Source of the DNA: Gemmatimonadota bacterium
GTDB lineage: Bacteria > Gemmatimonadota > Gemmatimonadetes > Longimicrobiales > Gaopeijiaceae
Direction of reading: 5' to 3'
DNA: 12,706 nt
Assembly (NCBI GenBank): GCA_003567615.1
Contig: PWZC01000454.1
Location: forward strand, 1-12,706
Below are positions 7,712 through 12,706 of this stretch, one piece after another; the first letter of the stretch is position 1; the number at the start of each line of letters is the position of its first letter. The notes under the pieces are model-generated. The model saw nothing but the letters and a program-made list of their open reading frames with translations, had not been told where the DNA came from and did no database searches. Position numbers and translations under genes: made by a program.

Positions 7712-8278
7712 TCAGTCGTTTCGGGGGACGAGCCGACGGCTGTTGCACTCGGGACTCGTATCGTGCCGGAAGATGAGCACCCCATCCTCGGGGCGCAGGC
7801 TCACCACCTCGAGCTTTCCGTAGTAGGTGCAGATCTGCCCGAAGCGGCCCCGTTGCTCGTGGGTCCGCACGGCATACGTGTTCCCGACCTGGACGGGAAC
7901 GGGTTCCCGGGTGATGTAGCGGGTCGTGTCGGAAGGGGCTTCCCTCAGATCGTCGAAGGCGACGCCGGGCATGGGAGCAATGCCGGCCCGGGAGGTTACG
8001 CCCAGGGCCTGGGGGGGCAGCAGGACCAGCGACCCGCCCTGTCGATCCAGGGCGAAATCCCAACGCCCCTGGCTCTGCGGGCTTTCCAGTACCACGCGAC
8101 GCCGCTGGAGCATGTCAAAGGCCGACGGTCGATTCAGTTCCTGCCGATCCATGGCGTAGAGGGTGGCTTCGGCGGGATTCTCGGACCACTCGATCCGGAA
8201 CGGGTCGTCCCCGCACGCGGTGGCCGTGAGGAGGAGACCAACCCCGAAGAGGAGGATGACGGCAAAACGACGGTTCAC
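7712..8278 (-). CDS. Putative secreted lipoprotein of unknown function
   Basis: I do not recognise this 188-residue protein. It begins with a basic MNRR and a hydrophobic stretch (about 5-20) ending LLLTATAC, a plausible though imperfect lipobox with Cys22, followed by GDDPFRIEW. This points to export and perhaps lipidation. The mature part is hydrophilic and probably beta-rich. The last 55 residues, from GNTYAVRTHEQRGRFGQICT onward, contain two Cys (about 149 and 178) that could form a disulfide in the periplasm. No catalytic motif is visible. The start is a GTG at 8278 with GGGAG nine bases upstream. It is the first gene after the predicted promoter at 8364-8393 and sits 20 bp before serS. 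Normal codon bias and a good signal sequence argue that it is a real gene. Confidence 0.8.
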   Translation of the reverse strand: MNRRFAVILLFGVGLLLTATACGDDPFRIEWSENPAEATLYAMDRQELNRPSAFDMLQRRRVVLESPQSQGRWDFALDRQGGSLVLLPPQALGVTSRAGIAPMPGVAFDDLREAPSDTTRYITREPVPVQVGNTYAVRTHEQRGRFGQICTYYGKLEVVSLRPEDGVLIFRHDTSPECNSRRLVPRND

Positions 8279-8363
8279 GATGGGAAGCTCCCGAGTAGAA
8301 TCGGACCCACGCTGGACTTGACCCCATGGACGCAGGGTCGGACAGGGCCGAACAGGACCCGGA

Positions 8364-8393
8364 ATCGTACCCCAGGATCGCCTGCGGTGTCAA
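8364..8393 (-). promoter_or_regulatory. Predicted sigma70-type promoter for the leftward operon
   Basis: On the minus strand a perfect -35 hexamer TTGACA (8393-8388) is followed after 18 bases by TACGAT (8369-8364), a four-of-six match to TATAAT. Transcription would start near 8357, about 80 bases before the GTG of the lipoprotein gene. It is the best minus-strand match I found in the divergent spacer. In a GC-rich genome the exact TTGACA is informative, but promoter consensus for this phylum is assumed. Confidence 0.5.
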
Positions 8394-8415
8394 CCCTGGA
8401 AATGCCCCGTGGTTC

Positions 8416-8444
8416 TTGACTTTACACCCCCTCCGGAATAGGTT
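8416..8444 (+). promoter_or_regulatory. Possible promoter for the rightward operon
   Basis: TTGACT (8416-8421) is followed after 17 bases by TAGGTT (8439-8444), a three-of-six match to TATAAT. The surrounding bases are the most AT-rich of the spacer. A start near 8451 would give a leader of about 80 bases before the response regulator. The -10 is weak, so this call is tentative. Confidence 0.35.
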
Positions 8445-8445
8445 C

Positions 8446-8480
8446 CCGCCGGCTCGCCGGGAACAGCGGGCGCCCGGCGG
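8446..8480 (+). repeat. GC-rich inverted repeat in the divergent spacer
   Basis: CCGCCGG (8446-8452) is matched by CCGGCGG (8474-8480), seven paired bases around a 21-base loop. The left arm also overlaps a smaller palindrome, CCGGC-TC-GCCGG (8449-8460). The element directly follows the possible rightward -10 and would lie around the transcript start. It could be an operator or a leader structure, or simply a product of GC-rich composition. Confidence 0.35.
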
Positions 8481-8485
8481 ACCCC

Positions 8486-8499
8486 GAGCCACCGGGCTC
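8486..8499 (+). repeat. Small hairpin in the response-regulator leader
   Basis: GAGCC-ACCG-GGCTC forms a five-pair stem with a four-base loop, 22 bases upstream of the GGAGG ribosome binding site at 8522-8526. No T-tract follows, so it is not an intrinsic terminator. Its role is unknown. Confidence 0.3.
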
Positions 8500-8530
8500 A
8501 GCATGGGATCCAGCCAGGGGCGGAGGCCTC

Positions 8531-8932
8531 ATGACCGAACGAACGCTGCGACCGGCCGGTTCCCTGCGTCTCCTGGTTGCCGAGGATGAGCCCCACATCC
8601 GGCGCATCCTGGTGACCCTCCTGGAGGCTTCCGGCTTTCAACTCACCGTGGCCCATGACGGGCTGAGCGCCCAGGAACGGCTGGAGGGTCCGGAACCCTT
8701 CGACCTGGCCCTTCTGGATCTGCTCATGCCCGGTCGCACCGGGATCGAGGTCCTGAAGACGGTAAGAAGCCTTCCCCACCGTCAGGACCTCCCGGTCATC
8801 ATCCTCACCGCCAAGGGGCAGGACGTGGACCGGAGACGGGCTTTCGACCTGGGCGCCGACGATTTCATCACCAAGCCGTTCAGCCCCAAGAAGCTGCTGG
8901 GTCGGGTGGACGAGCTTCTTTCGAATCGCTGA
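8531..8932 (+). CDS. Stand-alone receiver-domain response regulator (CheY-like)
   Basis: This 133-residue protein consists of one receiver domain with a short N-terminal extension. Key residues are in place: acidic pocket AEDE (17-20), phospho-acceptor Asp63 in ALLDLLMPGRTG, Thr93 in IILTAKG, and Lys115 in DFITKPFSPKKLL. There is no DNA-binding or other output domain, so it must act by protein contact or as part of a phosphorelay. The ATG at 8531 has GGAGG four bases upstream. Its stop overlaps the next ATG as TGATG, which couples it to the mannose-1-phosphate guanylyltransferase gene. The histidine kinase of the divergent operon (5208-6398) is the nearest potential partner, but pairing is inference only. 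A non-phosphorylated role is unlikely given the intact site. Confidence 0.93.
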   Translation: MTERTLRPAGSLRLLVAEDEPHIRRILVTLLEASGFQLTVAHDGLSAQERLEGPEPFDLALLDLLMPGRTGIEVLKTVRSLPHRQDLPVIILTAKGQDVDRRRAFDLGADDFITKPFSPKKLLGRVDELLSNR

Positions 8933-10086
8933 TGCCGCCTTCGCCGACCGGCCCCCCCGACCCACGCAGTGATGCACCGGAGGCCCGGACTTCGCCCGAT
9001 TCCCGGGATCCGCATCTTCACGCCGTGATCCTCGCCGGGGGAATCGGCTCCCGCTTCTGGCCGGCCAGTACACCGGACCGGCCCAAGCAGCTCCTACCCC
9101 TGGCCTCGGCCCGCCCGCTCATTCGGGATACGGTGGACCGGGCGCTGGGTCTGGTACCGGAGCGACGGCTTCATCTCCTGGCGGGGGCCCACCTCACGGC
9201 GCCCCTGGCGGCCGCTCTGGAGGAGGGTGGCGATTCCGGAGCTCCGCCCTCCTTCTGGGTGGAGCCGCGAGCCAGGGGGACCGGTCCGGTCCTGACATGG
9301 GCGGCACATCGGATCGCTCGGGACGATCCGGACGGTGTGATGATCTCCCTGCACTCCGATCACGCCATCGAGCCGGAGTCGGCCTTCCGAACCACCGTGG
9401 CCCGGGCGGTCGCGCTGGCTCGTCATGACGACCTTCTCCTGACCGTGGCGATCCCACCGGATCGCCCGGAGACCGGGTACGGGTACCTCCGGCCCGGCGA
9501 TTCCATTCCGGGAGAGCCGGGCGCCCCTGCGGCATGGAAGGTGGGTTCCTTTGTGGAAAAGCCCGACCGGGAAACTGCTCAAGCCTATCTGGAACGTGGG
9601 TACCTGTGGAACAGTGGCATCTTCGTCTGGCGTGCCCGGCGGTTTCTGGCCGAGGTGCGCCTTCATGCTCCGGAGATCGCGGAGCATCTGCCCCTTCTGG
9701 ACCGCGGCGAGGAGGAGCGCTTCTTCGAACGGGTCCCCCACATCTCGGTGGATGAGGCGGTGCTCGAGCGGAGCGGCCGGGTCGCGGCGGTGGAGGCCGG
9801 CTTCCGCTGGGATGATGTGGGAACCTGGGACGCCCTGGCCCGGACCCGTCGGGGTGACGGCGGTGGGAATGTGGTGGAGGGCCGGGGGTCGGTGGTGACC
9901 GGACGGAGGAATGTGGTATGGGCCGAGGAGGGAAGCGTGGTTCTCTTCGGAGTGGATGATCTTGTGGTGGTGCGGAGTGGCGAGACGACCTTGGTGACAC
10001 ATCGGGACCGGGCCGGCGAACTGAAGAGCCTCCTGGAAGCCCTTCCTCCCGGTCTCCGGGATCCGTCGCGTCGGGACGGGGGCTGA
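8932..10086 (+). CDS. manC: Mannose-1-phosphate guanylyltransferase (GDP-mannose pyrophosphorylase)
   Basis: This cytoplasmic enzyme makes GDP-mannose from mannose-1-phosphate and GTP for polysaccharide or glycan synthesis. The 384 residues comprise a Pro/Asp-rich N-terminal extension (about 1-27), then the nucleotidyltransferase core: HAVILAGGIGSRFWPAST (30-47) with RPKQLLPL (50-57), SLHSDHAIEP (139-148), ETGYGYL (180-186), VGSFVEKPD (204-212), YLWNSGIFVWRA (224-235) and WDDVGTWDAL (293-302). The short C-terminal part has no phosphomannose isomerase cupin, so it is the monofunctional form. The usual NTAPA stretch after EP is changed to EPRARGTGPVLTWAAHRI (111-128). Start ATG overlaps the receiver-gene stop (TGATG). 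A related sugar-nucleotide specificity cannot be excluded. Confidence 0.88.
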   Translation: MPPSPTGPPDPRSDAPEARTSPDSRDPHLHAVILAGGIGSRFWPASTPDRPKQLLPLASARPLIRDTVDRALGLVPERRLHLLAGAHLTAPLAAALEEGGDSGAPPSFWVEPRARGTGPVLTWAAHRIARDDPDGVMISLHSDHAIEPESAFRTTVARAVALARHDDLLLTVAIPPDRPETGYGYLRPGDSIPGEPGAPAAWKVGSFVEKPDRETAQAYLERGYLWNSGIFVWRARRFLAEVRLHAPEIAEHLPLLDRGEEERFFERVPHISVDEAVLERSGRVAAVEAGFRWDDVGTWDALARTRRGDGGGNVVEGRGSVVTGRRNVVWAEEGSVVLFGVDDLVVVRSGETTLVTHRDRAGELKSLLEALPPGLRDPSRRDGG

Positions 10087-10089
10087 GCC

Positions 10090-11430
10090 GTGCGTACCCT
10101 CTACCTCTTCGACGACCGGGTGGCTCGAAGTTGGCACCCCTTCTCCACAACCCGCCCGGTGGGCGAACTCCTCTTCGGGGCCCTTCTCCTGCGGGAGCGA
10201 ATCGAGCGGGCCGTGGGTCTCCGGGCGCGGGCCACCCTGGGGTGCCCTGAGCTCCAGGGGTTCTCCGAGGCCGGTGCGCCACCGGTCCCGGGCTCCGGGG
10301 AGACATCGGGGCCGCCCACCACCGAGTCGTTGATCGTACTCGGTCGGTGGGTACCCCCATTGACCTCGGCGCTCCCCCTCCCCGACCAGGCTCCCCCGGG
10401 TGGCCTTCGTCTCGTCTGTCGGGGAACGCCGGTGGGATGGCTCCTGCCGGTGGACGCACCTCTCCCATCACCGGAGGCCTGCTCCCTGAACGGGGACGAG
10501 GTCGGAGAGGGGGCGGACCCGATGGTGGGAGGGGAGCTCGAAGTACCCGGGAACGTCCTGGATCGGCCCTGGACCCTCATGGCTCAGAACGCGGAGCGGA
10601 TCATGGGGGACCTGGCCGGCCTCTATCCCCACGGGCACGGGCCGGATGCGGCGCCCCTCGATCCACCGCCGGGCGTCTGGGTCACCGGCGTCCACCCGGT
10701 GAGTGCCGGCGCCGGGGTGGAGGTGGCGCCTGGCGTGGTCCTGGACGTCCGCGATGGGCCCATCCATCTGTCGGCCGGGGTCAGGGTTGAACCCCGCACC
10801 CATATCCAGGGACCGGCGTACATCGGGGCTGGAAGTCACCTGCTGGGTGGACGACTGGGCAGCGTCTCGTGCGGCCCGGTGTGCAAGCTCCACGGTGAGG
10901 TGGACTCGTCGGTCCTGAACGGGTTCGTGAACAAAGCCCACGACGGGCATCTGGGTCACGCCGTGGTGGGGCGCTGGGTGAACCTGGGGGCCATGACCAC
11001 CAACTCGGACCTGAAGAACACCTACGGGCCCATCCGAGTCCAGACGGCGCCGGGAGCCACACCCCTGAATCCGGTGGCCGTGGACACGGGAATGATCAAG
11101 GTGGGCGCATTCCTGGGCGATCACGTCCGGACCGGGATCGGGACCCTCCTGAATGGAGGTGTCATGGTCGGGGCCGGGTCCACCCTCTTCGCCGGGCCGG
11201 TGATTTCGGGGTGGATCCCTCCCTTCTCGTGGGTCTCGGCGGAGGGAAGGCAGTCGGTGCGCCTGGACGCCTTCCTCACCGTGGCGGCCCGGGTGATGGA
11301 CCGGCGAGGAATCCCTCTGGACGAAGGCGTCCGGGAGCTGCTGACCCGCCTCCATGGCGTGGCTTCGGGACAGGGAGCCGGAAGTGGAGCCGGCCCGGAC
11401 TACGGCCGGGCGGGGAGGCGGACCCGGTGA
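10090..11430 (+). CDS. GlmU-like sugar nucleotidyltransferase / left-handed beta-helix acyltransferase
   Basis: This 446-residue two-domain protein resembles the alternative GlmU family of Bacteroidetes-like phyla, thought to make UDP-GlcNAc from glucosamine-1-phosphate. The N-terminal domain opens LYLFDDRVARSWHPFSTTRP followed by VGELLFGALLLRER (4-37) and has LIVLGRWVPP (81-90), family landmarks that replace the classic GxGTRMxPxxPK loop. The C-terminal domain (about 195-395) is a hexapeptide beta-helix: GPVCKLHGEVDSSVLNGFVNK (part of 262-282), HDGHLGHAVVGRWVNLGAMT (284-303), NSDLKNTYGPIRV (305-317). His284 aligns by hand with the catalytic His363 of E. coli GlmU. A Gly/Arg-rich tail (425-446) looks disordered. 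The GTG start at 10090 lies 3 bp after manC, behind GGGGG. Function from family, not proven; the middle of the N-terminal domain (about 55-160) is poorly conserved. Confidence 0.85.
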   Translation: MRTLYLFDDRVARSWHPFSTTRPVGELLFGALLLRERIERAVGLRARATLGCPELQGFSEAGAPPVPGSGETSGPPTTESLIVLGRWVPPLTSALPLPDQAPPGGLRLVCRGTPVGWLLPVDAPLPSPEACSLNGDEVGEGADPMVGGELEVPGNVLDRPWTLMAQNAERIMGDLAGLYPHGHGPDAAPLDPPPGVWVTGVHPVSAGAGVEVAPGVVLDVRDGPIHLSAGVRVEPRTHIQGPAYIGAGSHLLGGRLGSVSCGPVCKLHGEVDSSVLNGFVNKAHDGHLGHAVVGRWVNLGAMTTNSDLKNTYGPIRVQTAPGATPLNPVAVDTGMIKVGAFLGDHVRTGIGTLLNGGVMVGAGSTLFAGPVISGWIPPFSWVSAEGRQSVRLDAFLTVAARVMDRRGIPLDEGVRELLTRLHGVASGQGAGSGAGPDYGRAGRRTR

Positions 11431-12248
11431 AGGTGGCCATGCTCGGGAGCGGAAGTCGGGGAAACGCCACCCTGGGGGAGGCCGACGGAACCCGTATCCT
11501 CGTGGACGCGGGCTTCAGCGGCCGCCAACTGGCCGAGCGACTGAGGGTTCTGGGCATTGAGCCGGAGACCATCACGGCGGTGGTCATCACCCACGAGCAC
11601 GGCGACCACACCCGGGGCGCCGGGGTGTTCGCCCGCCGCTATGGAACCCCCGTGCACCTGACCCCGGCCACCCTGGAGGCCTGTCGATCCCTCTTCCGGG
11701 GAGAGGAGCAGGTGGAGGTGTACTCCCCGGCGCGGGCCTTCGAAATCGGGCCCCTTCGGATCCACCCCTTCCTCACCGCACACGACGCCGTGGATCCGGT
11801 GGCGGTGACGGTGGAAGCAGTCCGATGCGGGACCCGCGTGGGGGTGGCCACGGACCTGGGCCGCCCCACGGCGGGGATCCGGCACAGCCTGGAGGGCTGC
11901 GACTTCCTGATCCTGGAGTCCAATCACGACGAAGCCCTCCTGCGCATGGGACCCTACCCGCCGTCGGTACAGGCTCGGATCGCCTCATCCCACGGGCACC
12001 TCTCCAATCACGCGGCAGCCCGGTTCGCCACGGAACTCCTCCACCCTCGCCTGACCGGGATCCTCCTGGCCCACCTCTCGGCGGAGTGCAACCGACCGGA
12101 GTTGGCCCTGGAGGTGGTGGGAGAAGCCCTGGAGAAGGTGGGGTGGCGGGGGTGGCTGCAGGTGGCTCCCCAGGACGCGCCGTCCCCGCTCCTGGACATT
12201 CCGGAGTTGCGCCGGAGGGCCGGGCCGCCCCAGCTCTCCTTCCTCTAG
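11427..12248 (+). CDS. walJ: Metallo-beta-lactamase-fold hydrolase, WalJ/YycJ type
   Basis: This 273-residue protein belongs to the YycJ/WalJ branch of the metallo-beta-lactamase fold, whose studied members are 5'-3' exonucleases acting on DNA and linked to cell-wall control or mismatch repair. It starts VKVAMLGSGSRGNAT, matching the family's opening KxxxLGSGSxGN. Metal ligands are visible: THEHGDH (55-61, with His56, His58, Asp60, His61), Asp142 in ATDLG, and His216 in LLAHLS. ESNHDE (165-170) and SSHGHLSNH (187-195) are further family blocks. The GTG start at 11427 overlaps the upstream stop as GTGA and has GGGGAGG eight bases upstream; an ATG four codons later would remove conserved residues. 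In Gram-positives this gene sits with walRK; here it follows sugar-nucleotide genes. It converges on rseP. Confidence 0.9.
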   Translation: MKVAMLGSGSRGNATLGEADGTRILVDAGFSGRQLAERLRVLGIEPETITAVVITHEHGDHTRGAGVFARRYGTPVHLTPATLEACRSLFRGEEQVEVYSPARAFEIGPLRIHPFLTAHDAVDPVAVTVEAVRCGTRVGVATDLGRPTAGIRHSLEGCDFLILESNHDEALLRMGPYPPSVQARIASSHGHLSNHAAARFATELLHPRLTGILLAHLSAECNRPELALEVVGEALEKVGWRGWLQVAPQDAPSPLLDIPELRRRAGPPQLSFL

Positions 12249-12267
12249 CGACTAGAGCCCGAAGAGA
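12235..12267. terminator. Hairpin spanning two convergent stop codons, possible bidirectional terminator
   Basis: CTCTAG-CGA-CTAGAG (12243-12257) is a perfect six-pair inverted repeat whose arms contain the TAG stop of walJ on one strand and the TAG of rseP on the other. Outside it, CTTC (12239-12242) can pair with GAAG (12261-12264) across a three-base bulge, and TCT (12235-12237) with AGA (12265-12267). No T-run follows on either side, so it is not a classic intrinsic terminator. Confidence 0.3.
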
Positions 12268-12706
12268 CGGAGGAAGTCATTCCCCAGGGCCAGGGCCATG
12301 ATGCCCAGGAGGATGAAGAAGCCCACCTGGCTCCAGCGCATCCGCTGCTCCGAGGACACGGGTCGCCCCCGAATCCCCTCGATGGCCAGAAAGACCAGAT
12401 GGCCTCCGTCCAGGATCGGGATGGGGAGGAGGTTCAGAATGGCCAGATTGATGGAAAAGAGGGCCATAAAGCTCAGGAAGACCGGGAGACCCTCGGCCGC
12501 CGCCTGTCCCGATGCCTCACCAATGGTCACGATGCTCCCGAGGTTCCGGGCAGACACCTGACCGGTCACCAGATCGCCCAGGAAATTCAGGATGAACCCG
12601 GTGACGAAGACCGTCTCACGCCATCCCACCTCCACCGCCTCCAGCGGTGCGACCCGGGTGTAGGTGATGGGTGGATTCTGGGCCTGCACCCCGATCTGGC
12701 CGATGG
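12252..12706 (-). CDS. rseP: RseP-type site-2 zinc metalloprotease (C-terminal part only)
   Basis: This is an inner-membrane intramembrane protease of the RseP/YaeL family, which cleaves anti-sigma factors and cleared signal peptides. About 151 codons are visible before the right edge; the HExxH site and most of the PDZ region lie outside. The visible part matches E. coli RseP well: end of a PDZ-like segment (IGQIGVQAQ), GSIVTIGEASGQAAAEGL, a hydrophobic segment with FSINLAILNLLPIPILDGGH (the LDGGH Asp is the third zinc ligand), IEGIRGRPVSSEQRMRWSQVG, and a last membrane helix FFILLGIMALALGNDFLRLF. It reads convergently to walJ with three bases between stops. The frame stays open to the window end with no break, so it is simply cut by the window. 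No start can be assigned. Confidence 0.94.
   Translation of the reverse strand, partial: IGQIGVQAQNPPITYTRVAPLEAVEVGWRETVFVTGFILNFLGDLVTGQVSARNLGSIVTIGEASGQAAAEGLPVFLSFMALFSINLAILNLLPIPILDGGHLVFLAIEGIRGRPVSSEQRMRWSQVGFFILLGIMALALGNDFLRLFGL

Noticed and set aside
5853..7823. A 656-codon open frame on the plus strand opposite the histidine kinase and serS
   Set aside because: It is antisense to two certain genes, its translation is low-complexity Gly/Pro/Leu/His-rich with no recognisable domain, and long antisense frames are expected at this GC content.
7692..8062. N-terminal extension of serS into the lipoprotein gene
   Set aside because: The frame is open but the added sequence is Arg/Pro-rich and unlike SerS, whereas the ATG at 7691 gives the standard family start.
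1..12706. tRNA or rRNA genes, CRISPR arrays, insertion sequences, phage or toxin-antitoxin genes
   Set aside because: Reading both strands gave no cloverleaf-like sequence, regular repeats, transposase motifs or small two-gene cassettes; nearly every base is in a recognised core-type gene.

Overview
The window is a GC-rich (roughly two-thirds G+C), densely packed bacterial chromosome segment made almost entirely of housekeeping and envelope genes. No mobile element, phage gene, CRISPR array, tRNA or rRNA was seen. A GatCAB amidotransferase, a GlmU-like protein of the fused type known from Bacteroidetes and related phyla, an AHQLGTP-type histidine kinase and strong GC bias suggest an uncultured-type Gram-negative such as Gemmatimonadota. 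That placement is inferred from the proteins alone.

Layout. A leftward (minus-strand) gene train occupies 1-8278. In transcription order it holds a small unrecognised putative lipoprotein (7712-8278), seryl-tRNA synthetase serS (6414-7691), a membrane sensor histidine kinase (5208-6398), a PcrA/UvrD helicase (2806-5121), then gatC, gatA and gatB, with gatB running off the left edge. gatC/gatA and gatA/gatB overlap by four bases (ATGA and GTGA). The other gaps are 15-86 bp, so this looks like one operon read from a promoter near 8364-8393. A 252-bp divergent spacer (8279-8530) carries that promoter, a possible promoter for the opposite direction, and GC-rich inverted repeats.

A rightward train occupies 8531-12248: a stand-alone receiver-domain response regulator, a mannose-1-phosphate guanylyltransferase, a GlmU-like sugar nucleotidyltransferase/left-handed beta-helix acyltransferase, and a WalJ/YycJ-type metallo-beta-lactamase-fold hydrolase. 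All four are overlapping or nearly so (TGATG, 3-bp gap, GTGA). At the right edge the C-terminal part of an RseP site-2 protease converges on this train, with three bases between the two stop codons.

How the genes fit together. The left train joins translation (Ser-tRNA charging; Asn/Gln-tRNA amidation), DNA repair and a membrane sensor. The right train supplies activated sugars (GDP-mannose and probably UDP-GlcNAc) for envelope polymers, plus a receiver domain and a WalJ-like enzyme. No clearly new system is visible. The most useful second looks are the altered metal-site and active-site motifs (GatB, GatC, GDP-mannose enzyme), the unknown lipoprotein heading a translation/repair operon, the kinase and receiver split across a divergent spacer, and the hairpin containing both convergent stop codons.
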